Below are positions 1 through 8,345 of a stretch of 64,000 nt of DNA, piece by piece. Within the stretch, counting starts at the first letter, position 1; each line of letters begins with the position of its first letter. The notes under the pieces are model-generated. The model saw nothing but the letters and a program-made list of their open reading frames with translations. It was not told the DNA's origin and searched no databases. The translations under genes were made by a program, and so were the position numbers. Origin of the DNA: an uncultured archaeon (GTDB taxonomy: Archaea > Thermoplasmatota > Thermoplasmata > Thermoplasmatales > Thermoplasmataceae); contig CP009479.1 of NCBI GenBank assembly GCA_000965745.1, positions 1,994,457-2,058,456 of the forward strand. Reading direction: 5' to 3'.

Positions 1-1752
1 ATAGAGCAGGTAATGCTTATCGATTTTCCTGGGTTTCAGCACCCTGAATCCATTTGTGCAGACCGCGCCATCGTATTCCTTCGTTACAATTGCAGAAGCA
101 TGTTTTTCGGTCCCAGTAGAGACTCCGGCCACCGCAGTTATCACCTCCCCTTTCCTGATTTCATAAGTTGCTCTGCCTGGAAGGTCACTTACCCTCATTC
201 TCTGCGAGCCCACGATCTCGCTTGTTTCTGCATTTACGTTAGTTATTTCAACATATTGCGTGTATTCGTCCGGGTATCTCATGACTGGAGATTTTCCGGA
301 CTTAATTTCCACCAATTCTCCCAGGGTCGGTGCTCCGCGTGATATGAGGGCGTCTACCAGTTTCTTATAATCAGGCTTATAGAATTCTGCATCAAGCCTG
401 TTCCCTATTTCACTGAACTTCCTCGTAAAAGCAATGTTCCCTCTCTCGGGATCCATTCCTGCCTCAAACTGAGTGAATTGCCTCACCACTTCGCTCATGT
501 CTTCATCAGGGACAATTTCGCCTGCTCTATTCTGCCTGAAAAGTGGTGTTGCGTTCTTGTCTCCCCTGTACCCGATATTCTCCACTATGGAGAAAAATAT
601 TCTGTAATCTTCATTTTCCAATCGCTTAAGCTCATCCTTCCCGGTCTTCTTCATAAGGAGCACTGAAGTCTTCACACCGGTGCCATGCGGTATGAACGTC
701 TTCGAAGGCAACGACACAACACCCACTATCTGAAAATTCTCCATCAGGTACCTTCTGACATAACCCATAGTCTTGTTCTCCAGTATTCCATCCGGCAGGA
801 CAATTGCGACCTTTCCACCATCTTTCGCCAGTTCCATGGACCTCTCTATGAAAAGTATCTCGGGAACCTGCGCCTTCTGAAGTACCCCGGATATGGTGAA
901 GCCATCGTTTACCCGTTCCCATACTCTCCCAAATTGGAATCTTTCAAGGTAGGAGCGTTCGCTTATCCTTCCGCGGCTCCCGAAAGGGGGATTTGTGAGG
1001 ACAAAATCAAACCCGTTTCTAAACTCCTCAGGGAGGCAGTTGCCAGAATTCCCAAAATCCCATAACCCGTCAGCATTGATAATCCTGGAGTTGTTATCGC
1101 CCTCCAGAATCATTCTGATACGCGCAAGCCTCATCATGGAAGGGCTTGTTTCGATGCCGACATAGTTGGAGGAGAGGGGTGCTGTTTTCATCACTTCTTT
1201 ATTTTTCACGTATCTCAGACTGCGAACAAGAAATCCTCCGGCTCCGCAGGCAGGGTCAATAATCCTGCTTTCGCGTGACGGTTTTACCATATTCACCACC
1301 AGGTCGACTACAGGGTCAGGTGTCAGGAACTGCCCCCTGTCTCCCCTGAGGCTTGAGAATACAAATTTCTGGAAAGCAGTTCCCTTGTCATCCCGGTCAG
1401 TTCCTTTCAGCGTAACTTTTTGCAGGCTTTCCATAGTGTAAGCTAAAGTGGGTTCCTTCAGGCCAATGGATTCTCTTTCTTTGAAAATGCCGGGATAGTT
1501 TCTTTTCACCCGTTCAAAAATAGCATCAATTTCGTTTTTGAACTCCCCGTCTGGAATTCTGCCTCTTTCCCTATGCCAGATATTTGTCGATTGGAGTATC
1601 TCCTGTCCATCCTCCATTTCCAGCTCTAATTTTAGAAAGAGGGCTTTGACGAACTCATCGAGAGCTTCAAAGGGTGAGAGCCCCTCGTTAGCGTATATAT
1701 GGTTGTGAATTTTACCGAACAACTGTAATAGTGTGTCACTCTTGTTGGGCAC
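1..1752 (-). CDS. hsdM: N6-adenine DNA methyltransferase, HsdM-like with C-terminal target-recognition region (partial)
   Basis: This gene encodes a restriction-modification methyltransferase that would methylate adenine at a specific DNA site. It starts at a GTG at 1752, just after an in-frame stop, and runs off the left edge, so 584 codons are visible. An HsdM-type N-terminal helical region is followed by the SAM-binding motif DPACGAGGF near residue 166 and the catalytic NPPF at residue 254. After about residue 390 the sequence changes to a region resembling an HsdS target-recognition domain (GAPTLGELVEIKSGK, then NGFRVLKP near the edge). A methylase with a specificity region on one chain fits a type I-like or type IIG enzyme. 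Any endonuclease would lie outside the window. The family call is sure; the subtype is not. Confidence 0.9.
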   Translation of the reverse strand, partial: MPNKSDTLLQLFGKIHNHIYANEGLSPFEALDEFVKALFLKLELEMEDGQEILQSTNIWHRERGRIPDGEFKNEIDAIFERVKRNYPGIFKERESIGLKEPTLAYTMESLQKVTLKGTDRDDKGTAFQKFVFSSLRGDRGQFLTPDPVVDLVVNMVKPSRESRIIDPACGAGGFLVRSLRYVKNKEVMKTAPLSSNYVGIETSPSMMRLARIRMILEGDNNSRIINADGLWDFGNSGNCLPEEFRNGFDFVLTNPPFGSRGRISERSYLERFQFGRVWERVNDGFTISGVLQKAQVPEILFIERSMELAKDGGKVAIVLPDGILENKTMGYVRRYLMENFQIVGVVSLPSKTFIPHGTGVKTSVLLMKKTGKDELKRLENEDYRIFFSIVENIGYRGDKNATPLFRQNRAGEIVPDEDMSEVVRQFTQFEAGMDPERGNIAFTRKFSEIGNRLDAEFYKPDYKKLVDALISRGAPTLGELVEIKSGKSPVMRYPDEYTQYVEITNVNAETSEIVGSQRMRVSDLPGRATYEIRKGEVITAVAGVSTGTEKHASAIVTKEYDGAVCTNGFRVLKPRKIDKHYLLY

Positions 1753-2194
1753 TTTACACTATTGTGTTAAAAAGCTAATAAATGTTTTTCACCGGCTTCT
1801 ATTGGGCCCCACGATTATAATTTCGTGCCCGCTACAGGAACGGAGCCTTCCCTTCCTTTTCAGAATCTGGAATGAGACTGAAAAAGATTCCGTCGTACGG
1901 CGTAAAAGAGACTCCGGCAATCTCATTAAATTGCCGAATGAAATAAGGTAATGTTATAATACGAATAGTTTATGGAAGACTGTTGTTGTTTCCCATGAGC
2001 CTTATTTTTGGTATCCCATGTGCAGAAGAGCGCTCTACCGTTGATTTCTGCCCATGAGAACGACTTGGATATGAAGCAATTTGCACAACTGCTTCCTCCC
2101 CGGAACGTGATCTGAAACAATATGAATATCCGCCATAGTTACTAATCAAGTTGTAATTACTCTTTAATCAAATAAAATAATATACTTAGTTTAG
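1753..2194. other. Intergenic region without a convincing gene
   Basis: About 440 bases lie between the methyltransferase start and the promoter of the first AbrB-like gene. Short open frames exist on both strands (up to 72 codons), but none has a recognisable protein sequence and none is followed by a coupled gene. The right end is AT-rich and leads into the TATA box at 2195-2204. I see no RNA gene or clear repeat here. Confidence 0.5.
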
Positions 2195-2204
2195 TTTATA
2201 TATG
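2195..2204 (+). promoter_or_regulatory. TATA box for leaderless AbrB-like gene
   Basis: The sequence TTTATATATG is centred about 25 bases upstream of the ATG at 2225. In archaea transcription starts about 25 bases after the TATA centre, so the mRNA would begin at the start codon. This supports the 55-residue gene that follows. Confidence 0.65.
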
Positions 2205-2224
2205 TTATTAAATATATCTTATCA

Positions 2225-2392
2225 ATGGAAAACGCCAGCACACTTCTAGAAACCACAAGGGTATCCAGATCCAGATCATTTCGGATATCGCTTCCAAAAA
2301 GGGTAGCAGACAGAATGGATGTAGGGCCGGATGATATAATCGGGTTCTACAGCAACGAAAGTGGCGAGATTGTCATAAGAAAACTCATCTGA
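2225..2392 (+). CDS. AbrB/SpoVT-type small DNA-binding protein
   Basis: This is a 55-residue swapped-hairpin AbrB-like protein, probably a dimeric transcription regulator or the antitoxin half of a lost pair. The core (RVSRSRSFRISLPKRVADR, then DDIIGFYSNESGEIVIRKL) matches the AbrB pattern of a beta strand, the LPKRV turn and a final beta hairpin. It is very similar to the products at 2700-2867 and 3104-3271. The start is set by a TATA box 25 bases upstream, so the gene is leaderless. No toxin gene lies next to it. The fold is sure; the targets are unknown. Confidence 0.85.
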   Translation: MENASTLLETTRVSRSRSFRISLPKRVADRMDVGPDDIIGFYSNESGEIVIRKLI

Positions 2393-2480
2393 CTGGATAG
2401 TTTCCACAACTAGTCTACTTGATGCATTTGGTTATAATGATACATGAAGACTGCTGATGTAATTAGTCAGTTAAGTTGAT

Positions 2481-2490
2481 TTTATATAAT
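2481..2490 (+). promoter_or_regulatory. TATA box deciding the start at 2512
   Basis: TTTATATAAT is centred about 27 bases upstream of the ATG at 2512. An ORF can be extended upstream to 2476, but that start would lie upstream of the TATA box, so the leaderless start at 2512 is preferred. Confidence 0.65.
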
Positions 2491-2511
2491 AACTCGCCTT
2501 ATGCCGTAAGA

Positions 2512-2682
2512 ATGGAAGATCGAGAGGAAGAATTAATTGCCGTTGTGCAAGCAAGCAAATTTCAGTCTTCGGTTAAAGTCACAATACCAAAGAAGGTGGT
2601 AAGGGAACTGGAGCTTGAACACGGCTCTTTTGTGGGGTTCTACAGGCAAAAAAACTTCATAGTAATCAGAAGGATGAAATAA
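2512..2682 (+). CDS. Divergent AbrB/SpoVT-type small protein
   Basis: This is a 56-residue AbrB-like protein starting MEDREEEL, with the core FQSSVKVTIPKKVVRELEL and the tail GSFVGFYRQKNFIVIRRMK. It has the same fold pattern as its three neighbours but is clearly diverged: it lacks the RVSRSRS segment and carries an acidic N-terminus. The ATG at 2512 is chosen because a TATA box lies 27 bases upstream. It faces the next AbrB-like gene convergently, with only 17 bases between the stops. It is probably a regulator; its target is unknown. Confidence 0.8.
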   Translation: MEDREEELIAVVQASKFQSSVKVTIPKKVVRELELEHGSFVGFYRQKNFIVIRRMK

Positions 2683-2699
2683 TGGCCTCGTATAGGGTT

Positions 2700-2867
2700 T
2701 CAGGACAGCCTCCTTATTATGATGTCTCCGTCTGCGTCCAGGTAGAAACCTATGATGCTTTCCGGGTCCACCTTAAGTTTTGAAGCAACTCTTCTTGGAA
2801 TGGAGATTCTCAGGGACGATGATTTCGAAACTCTTACGGTATCAAGAAGTACCTCACTCTTGCTCAT
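2700..2867 (-). CDS. AbrB/SpoVT-type small DNA-binding protein
   Basis: This is a 55-residue AbrB-like protein starting MSKSEVLL. It shares the pattern RVSKSSSLRISIPRRVASK and IIGFYLDADGDIIIRRL with the products at 2225 and 3104, and so is a paralogue of them. The frame can be extended to a TTG at 2900, but that sits almost on the likely TATA box (rc of about 2905-2912), so the ATG at 2867 with a short leader is preferred. It is convergent with the gene at 2512-2682. No partner toxin is visible. Confidence 0.82.
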   Translation of the reverse strand: MSKSEVLLDTVRVSKSSSLRISIPRRVASKLKVDPESIIGFYLDADGDIIIRRLS

Positions 2868-3103
2868 TGTTTTTTTATAGCGAGATGCGTTAAAAGTCAA
2901 CTCTATAAATATTCAGGCTAAATGCTTTACCAATGGTTTACAGAATGCACAGTAAATGCCGTCGCAGGGCAGCTGGCCTGCCGAATTGAGAGAATGGATG
3001 CCTGTTATCCGCACTGGCAGAAACGCGATACCTTGCCATGGGTTGTTTTACTCTTTCACTGAATGAAGAATTGGTTATCGGCTGGCTATGGGAAATAAAG
3101 GCT

Positions 3104-3271
3104 TTAACTCAGTTTTCTAATTATTATTTCACCCTTTTCATCAGAATAGAAACCAACAATGTCGTCTGGCTCAATCCCAAGTTTCTGGGCGATTCTCCTG
3201 GGCAATGACATCCTGAGGGAACGGGACCTTGAAACCCTGGTAGTTTCTACAAGCGTGTTGCTGTTGTCCAT
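3104..3271 (-). CDS. AbrB/SpoVT-type small DNA-binding protein
   Basis: This is a 55-residue AbrB-like protein starting MDNSNTLVETTRVSRS, with the LPRRIAQKL core and a final IVGFYSDEKGEIIIRKL hairpin. It is the closest relative of the product at 2225. An ATG at 3271 lies 25 bases downstream of the minus-strand TATA box at 3293-3300, so the longer frame to 3337 is not used. The promoter lies inside the tail of the decayed tnpB reading frame (3276-3842), so the regulator now uses DNA at the end of an old mobile element. Confidence 0.85.
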   Translation of the reverse strand: MDNSNTLVETTRVSRSRSLRMSLPRRIAQKLGIEPDDIVGFYSDEKGEIIIRKLS

Positions 3272-3275
3272 AGGT

Positions 3276-3842
3276 CTAGATATAGGCATTCTGTATAAAA
3301 TATATATTAGGCATACAGTGCAACAGTATATGTCCACAGGCGTAACTTCGGGAGTGCCCCCCTACTTTCTCCAGCGCCCGGTTGAGAATGTTGATTGCGG
3401 CATTGAGGTCCCTGTCGATCTTATAGCCGCAGGAGCTGCAGTGAAACATCCTTTCAGCCAGTTTCAGCGTTTCCTTTTTCCATCCCCAATTTCAGCATTC
3501 TCTTGATGTGTTCCTTGGATCCACAGGTACCGCTTCCCTGCCGGCACTCTCAGCCTTGTAGGTGGTGTATTGTACAATCGTGCTCCAAGCTGCGCCTGTT
3601 ATGCTCTTAGCGAGATGGTGATTCTTCATCATCCCGGTAGCATTCAGTTTTTCAAAGGCAATCAGATCATTATTCTGCACCAGCATGTTGGAAAGCTTGT
3701 GTGCAAATTCATCCCTCTGATTCTTCTCCTTCCAATGCTGCTTTGAGAGGTTGATCTTCGCCTTATTTCGATTGTTTGATCCCTTCTCCTTGCGTGACAG
3801 GTCTCTCTGTGCCTTCCTGGTCCCCTTCTCTCCCGTCTTCAT
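3276..3842 (-). pseudogene. tnpB: Decayed IS200/IS605-family TnpB (OrfB) remnant
   Basis: This is the C-terminal part of a TnpB RNA-guided nuclease/transposon protein. The segment AQRDLSRKEKGSNNRNKAK, then NDLIAFEKLNATGMMKNHHLAKSI and VDPRNTSREC, matches the TnpB RuvC-like core. The zinc-ribbon motif that should read CSNCG is C-stop-N-W-G: an in-frame TGA at 3492-3494 followed by Cys to Trp. Beyond the stop the same frame continues with FHCSSCGYKIDRDLNAAIN, the second half of the ribbon, and ends at 3276. The N-terminal half is missing. No tnpA lies nearby. The gene is inactive by both truncation and nonsense mutation. Confidence 0.9.
3293..3300 (-). promoter_or_regulatory. TATA box for AbrB-like gene at 3271
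   Basis: Read on the minus strand, TTTTATAC is centred 25 bases before the ATG at 3271. This places transcription at the start codon and fixes the short 55-residue form. Confidence 0.6.
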
Positions 3843-4017
3843 GAGAGTTAAAACGGACCATGTTTGTGCATCTTGGATATAATTCCAACAGTCTATCGTT
3901 TTATAACACTTACTTTATTAATGAAATTTCAAATATAAACTGTAACAAATATGAAAAGTTTACTAGATGCAGTTGTGCATTTTTATTATATGCATGTAAC
4001 ACATTTAAGCTATAAAG

Positions 4018-4395
4018 ATGGAAGCCGAAAATAGCACTCACACGTCAGAAGACCCATTTATGAGACTTCTCTGCATAATAAACAGGAAATGGACAATTCT
4101 GACCATAGTCGCAATCGGAAACCATGAGGGAGTAAGGTTTAACGATCTGAAGAGAGAGCTCGACGGGGTCAGCCCTAAAACACTGTCTGAAACGATCAGA
4201 GAGCTGGATAACATCGGTGTGGTTACAACAGTGAGGTCTCCAGGCCCCCCATTGAGGATCCAGTATTTTCTGACGAACGACGGCCATGAACTTCACAGGT
4301 CGGTTCTTCCGGCTCTGAGGTGGGTCTTTGACAAGTCCCCAGCATGCAGCTCAACGGCAGTGTTGGAAGCTCTGGAGAGAAATATTAAAAAATGA
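4018..4395 (+). CDS. HxlR-family winged-helix transcription regulator
   Basis: This 125-residue protein is an HxlR/MarR-like DNA-binding regulator. The diagnostic N-terminal segment MRLLCIINRKWTILTIVAI (about residues 15-33) has the single Cys typical of HxlR sensors. Next come FNDLKRELDGVSPKTLSETIREL, which is the recognition helix region, and the wing with RIQYFLTNDGHEL. An AT-rich TATA-like stretch at about 3980-3991 lies near 30 bases before the ATG, so the mRNA is nearly leaderless. The neighbouring gene is convergent, so the regulated gene is not obvious; self-regulation or redox or aldehyde sensing would be typical of the family. Confidence 0.88.
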   Translation: MEAENSTHTSEDPFMRLLCIINRKWTILTIVAIGNHEGVRFNDLKRELDGVSPKTLSETIRELDNIGVVTTVRSPGPPLRIQYFLTNDGHELHRSVLPALRWVFDKSPACSSTAVLEALERNIKK

Positions 4396-4440
4396 TGCCT
4401 TCAGTAAAAATAAAGGAAGAAGATACTTTCCCGGTAAGAC

Positions 4441-4644
4441 TCAGAACCAGGTGTTCCGGTCCATGTTTTTTATCTCATCCCGGAGCTTCTCCTTGAAATC
4501 CTCAAAGCTTTTGCTCCTGTAAGCAACGTCACGTATCATGACAACGTCACGTTGCAGCTGCTCTTTTTTACCGTTCTCAAAACCCTTTACGTACGCCAGA
4601 TCAAGATTGGGCCCGAATATTGTCGATTGATATTGTTCCGCCAT
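4441..4644 (-). CDS. Small hypothetical protein
   Basis: This is a 67-residue charged protein that I do not recognise. The frame is open further upstream to 4857, but that part overlaps the proline iminopeptidase gene antisense and looks non-coding. The likely start is the ATG at 4644 (MAEQYQSTIFGPNLDLAYV). The middle (KGFENGKKEQLQRDVVMIRD) and the end (FEDFKEKLRDEIKNMDRN) predict helices. There are no membrane segments and no cysteines. It lies between an HxlR regulator gene and the iminopeptidase gene. It may be a lineage-specific small protein. Confidence 0.55.
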   Translation of the reverse strand: MAEQYQSTIFGPNLDLAYVKGFENGKKEQLQRDVVMIRDVAYRSKSFEDFKEKLRDEIKNMDRNTWF

Positions 4645-4738
4645 AATATAACATAGCAGAGCTGGTAAGTAACTATTATCGCTAAGAAAAAAAATGAGGA
4701 AATGAGTGAAGTTAGCCGTATAAGCGGGTTTCTCAACA

Positions 4739-5629
4739 CTAGTCGTTTTTGCGTATGAATTCAGAAAGAACTTCCAGGTATTTGTCCCTCTCTTCCCAGA
4801 ACTGCATATGCGCACTGTTCTCGAACACTTCCATCTGAGATCCGCCGATCCTGTCATGTATAGACTTTGCTATTTCAGGCGTAACTTCATCGTGCCTGCC
4901 GCATGTTATGAGTGCCGGAATTTTTATGGTGTGCAGGTCATCTTTAAAGTCAACATCCTTTATGGTCCCGATAATAGTGAATTCACTCGGCCCGTTCATC
5001 TTGAGATAGGTTCCCCGTTTTTCCATAACTTCCATTGTATCAGCTACTTCCCTGGGCCACTCATCCCATCTCAGGAGGTGCTTCTTCATGAAGTACATGG
5101 CTGCTTCCTGGTATTCGGGGCTTGAATAATCGCCATCGGCCTCATGTTTCTCTATGGCTTCCCTTTCCTTGTCCGGAAGCTGGGAAATGAGCCTGTGCAT
5201 CTCCTTGACCGTTTCAGATACGCTGGCGAGGCCGCTGCTCGTGGTGACACTTTTCAGGTGATCCTGGTGTTTCAGTGTATAGGCGAGCGCCAGCATGCCT
5301 CCCCATGAACTTCCAAAAAGATGGACTTTATCATCTCCAAAGAGAGCCTTCCTGACACCATCTACCTCTTCTACTGCATATTCCAGGCTGTAGTCGCTTT
5401 CGTTCTTCGGGTCATCGGATTTTCCACAGCCGAACTGATCATAAAACACTATGTCAAAGTCCTGCCCGGCAAGATCCGATAGCGGAAGCAGGTAGTCGTG
5501 CGTTCCCCCGGGACCCCCATGGAGAGTGAGGAGTTTGTACCGGTTTCCTTTTCCAAAGCGCACATAATACAGGTTCAACCCGTTTACATTTACAAAGCCA
5601 TCTTCTTTTTTATCGCTGTTTTCAGACAA
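4739..5629 (-). CDS. pip: Proline iminopeptidase (tricorn-factor F1-like)
   Basis: This 296-residue alpha/beta-hydrolase releases N-terminal proline and other residues from short peptides. The oxyanion motif HGGPGG is at residues 37-42. The nucleophile is Ser108 in GSSWGG, and the triad is completed by Asp247 (CGRHDE) and His274 (NSAHMQF). The length matches Thermoplasma tricorn-interacting factor F1, which finishes degradation of peptides made by the proteasome and tricorn protease. That parallel is family knowledge; tricorn itself is not in the window. There is no signal peptide, so the enzyme is cytoplasmic. The gene stands alone. Confidence 0.93.
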   Translation of the reverse strand: MSENSDKKEDGFVNVNGLNLYYVRFGKGNRYKLLTLHGGPGGTHDYLLPLSDLAGQDFDIVFYDQFGCGKSDDPKNESDYSLEYAVEEVDGVRKALFGDDKVHLFGSSWGGMLALAYTLKHQDHLKSVTTSSGLASVSETVKEMHRLISQLPDKEREAIEKHEADGDYSSPEYQEAAMYFMKKHLLRWDEWPREVADTMEVMEKRGTYLKMNGPSEFTIIGTIKDVDFKDDLHTIKIPALITCGRHDEVTPEIAKSIHDRIGGSQMEVFENSAHMQFWEERDKYLEVLSEFIRKND

Positions 5630-5690
5630 ATTTAGCCCTCCTTGTAATAAAAATAATAGTTGGATGTTTATTAAAAATATCTAAAAAAAA

Positions 5691-8345
5691 TTATGTGGTG
5701 GTGTTGTATGCCATAAGGTTATACAGCAACTCCAGGGCACCACCGATCATCACGTTCTGCTGGTACTTCACTATGTAATCCCCGTTCATCTTGGAACTCA
5801 TGATCCAATGCGCATAGTTCTGCCCAGCATAAACGATGTTTGTGTTGTTCACGCTCATACCGTTCACTACATGGAACCACTTCTTAGCGAGATCACCGTT
5901 CGTTGCGTTGTTTGTTGCATTGTTCATTGCACTGATCATTCTGTTCATCTGTGCTGCTTCAGTGAGGTTGTATACAGAGTGTGTCTGATTACCTATGACG
6001 TACGGTGTGTAGCCTGTCCCACCCATGTAGAACGATTCGTTGATCGGTATTGACATGGGCACCAGGTAATCCGACGGATACGGGTAATCCGGGAACCATC
6101 CGGGTCCTCCCTCAACTGGCATTGGGTTCTGCCCCTGAACCTCGTATGCAAATATGTCAGCTATGGGCAGAGACACTATTGGGAAACTTGCACCAGGCAT
6201 GATCTGTGCCAGATCATTGGCCCAGGTAACTGCTGCGGCTTTGTATGCGGGATATCCCTGGATTACAAAGATCGGCACTACCAGCTTATGGCCGTTGTAC
6301 TGGACGGAATTTCCTGAATATGTTACCTGCATGTCGCCAGCCACATCGTGTTGCGTTTTTGATGATGTTCCATTCAGGAAGTAGCCGATGTACCTCTTGG
6401 CCTGCTGAAGCTGGAAAGGCTCATGGCCGTTCGAGTTGACCACCGGCGTTCCGGATGCCATCAGGTCCTGGGCTGTCTGGTTATACAGCATTCCTGGCGG
6501 AAGCATTCCCACATACGGCGAGAAGAACGTTGTATTGTAGATTTCATTCCCAATCTGCTGAGAGTAGAACAGGCTGTAGTTGAATGCATAGGCAAACGCT
6601 TTCCTCACATTGGGGTTGACAAAGAAGTTTGTCGGCATATTCGCCTGTGAGTATATTGTATGCAGGTTCGAGGTGTTTACCTGTTCAGTGAAGACGTAGA
6701 AGTATAGTGACAGTGTTGGGAAACCGTGTTTCTGGAGCTGCCCCTGCTGTACCATCTGCTCTGTCTGGTTCCAGTACGTGGTCGGAAGGTTGGCGCTCTG
6801 TGCCTGGCCGGACTTCAGCAGAAGGTACGCCTCTTGCCCGCTTGAGGAGTACAGTATGTTGATTTTGTCAATTGTTGGTTTCGGATACCACGGCCCTGGT
6901 GAAACAAAGTCCGGGTTAGCAGCGAGCGTGAGCTGCGACCCTGGAACGATATATGACACCTTGTATGGCCCGTCCGCCATAACATGGTTCTGCACGTACG
7001 AGTTGTAGTTGTTCACATTTCCATACTGCTTGTAGTCCTGGAAGCCCTGTGGTGTCCACGTTATGCCTGCCCCGTGCTGGATATACCAGTTCATGTCCTC
7101 TATCCATGTACCAGATGAGTCAAAGATCTGGTAGACGAGAGGCGCCGGCATCGGCTGCTGGAAATGGAAAGTTACCGAATTGGCGGAGTTGTTCACGGTG
7201 ATGTTTGTGGTGATGTTGTAGAACGTGTTGGACGCATATATGTTTCCAGGCAGGAGGTATTGCGCTATGACCCACCCTCCAGTGCCGGGGGAGCCTGCAT
7301 CGAAGAGCAGTGCCCTCGTAAATGAGTACAGGACGTCAGTGGCATTCATCTGGTCTCCATTAGCAAACTTAAGGTTGGTGTTGATGTGGAAAGTGTAGTT
7401 CTCGCCCGGGGTGGTGTTATACTGATACTGTGTGTGCCATGGCGTTGTTACAGTCTTGTTCACGTAGTTGCTGTTCACTCCACCGTTGGTAAGGTTGGGC
7501 AGCGAAGTGGCAACAAGGGGCACAAAGCTGTTGGTCGATGAACCGTTGTATGTATCCAGCGTCATGAGCGTGTTGTCAAGTATTTCCGATGATGCAAAGT
7601 AATAAGCGATTGCAGGGTCCATTGTTTCGTATCCGCCAGAGGCGTTAGGCTCTGAATTGGTGAAGCTTGTTGTCGTGGTTGTCTGGGCGGTCACCGAAGA
7701 AACCACGGGGAAATCGATGTAGTAGTTTGTAGTGACCTGTGTGGAACTGTCGTACTCACCGTTGTTAAGCGGAACGGTCCCTGTGCCTTTCAGGTAGCTG
7801 GTGATTGTTACATTTGTGACGTCCGTGTTGAAGTTGACAACGCTGGCATTGAGGAGTGTCACAGGGGAGCTGTTCCCGTAGAAGAGTGATGCCGTATGGG
7901 TATCATTGAGCTGTGCAGTGGTCTTTGTGTTGAACGTCAGGTTTGTCTGCGCGTTCAGGTCAAGTTCTGTTGAGGCGTTAACGAGAACGGTCTCCCCCTT
8001 GGTTATTGTCTGGGCTCCTGATTCATTCTGGTATTTCATCGTCCCGTTATTTACTGTAATGTTTGAAGCGGAGCCGAGGAACAGCCTTGTGGATGTTGTA
8101 TAGTTAGCGGTAGTGTTTGCGGAGTATGTAACGTTAACGCTGTCGAGCTGCAGAATAGCCCCGGATATTCCGGTGATTGCCGTTCCCGTGGAAGCTACGT
8201 AGGTATCATTCTTCGTGAAGTTCTGCGTAACTGTGTTCGAAACCTCTGCTGTTATTGTCTGTGTTGTATTCACACCCGCCGAAGTAGTGCTTACCTCCAT
8301 TACGTACATTCCACTCTGAAGGTTGGCATAGGTTACAGACTGCAC
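5691..8345 (-). CDS. Family-5 extracellular solute-binding protein, main part (separated by frameshift from its N-terminus)
   Basis: This 884-codon frame holds the body of an oligopeptide-type (SBP_bac_5) binding protein that would capture peptides outside the cell for an ABC importer. Recognisable segments are LKFANGDQMNATDVLYSF, YKVSYIVPGSQLTLAANPDF and VRKAFAYAFNYSLFY. The first ~270 residues are Asn/Thr-rich beta-type sequence full of N-glycosylation sequons. The listed start, a GTG, is internal: the frame reads open further upstream (AYQIPVQSV) and overlaps the C-terminus of the upstream ORF at 8333-9040. The two therefore look like one gene of about 1,110 codons broken by a one- or two-base indel. 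No permease genes lie beside it. Confidence 0.85.
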   Translation of the reverse strand: MQSVTYANLQSGMYVMEVSTTSAGVNTTQTITAEVSNTVTQNFTKNDTYVASTGTAITGISGAILQLDSVNVTYSANTTANYTTSTRLFLGSASNITVNNGTMKYQNESGAQTITKGETVLVNASTELDLNAQTNLTFNTKTTAQLNDTHTASLFYGNSSPVTLLNASVVNFNTDVTNVTITSYLKGTGTVPLNNGEYDSSTQVTTNYYIDFPVVSSVTAQTTTTTSFTNSEPNASGGYETMDPAIAYYFASSEILDNTLMTLDTYNGSSTNSFVPLVATSLPNLTNGGVNSNYVNKTVTTPWHTQYQYNTTPGENYTFHINTNLKFANGDQMNATDVLYSFTRALLFDAGSPGTGGWVIAQYLLPGNIYASNTFYNITTNITVNNSANSVTFHFQQPMPAPLVYQIFDSSGTWIEDMNWYIQHGAGITWTPQGFQDYKQYGNVNNYNSYVQNHVMADGPYKVSYIVPGSQLTLAANPDFVSPGPWYPKPTIDKINILYSSSGQEAYLLLKSGQAQSANLPTTYWNQTEQMVQQGQLQKHGFPTLSLYFYVFTEQVNTSNLHTIYSQANMPTNFFVNPNVRKAFAYAFNYSLFYSQQIGNEIYNTTFFSPYVGMLPPGMLYNQTAQDLMASGTPVVNSNGHEPFQLQQAKRYIGYFLNGTSSKTQHDVAGDMQVTYSGNSVQYNGHKLVVPIFVIQGYPAYKAAAVTWANDLAQIMPGASFPIVSLPIADIFAYEVQGQNPMPVEGGPGWFPDYPYPSDYLVPMSIPINESFYMGGTGYTPYVIGNQTHSVYNLTEAAQMNRMISAMNNATNNATNGDLAKKWFHVVNGMSVNNTNIVYAGQNYAHWIMSSKMNGDYIVKYQQNVMIGGALELLYNLMAYNTTT

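Noticed and set aside
1926-2120. 64-codon minus-strand ORF with CANC motif
   Set aside because: Isolated, no coupled gene and no second metal motif; cannot be told from chance.
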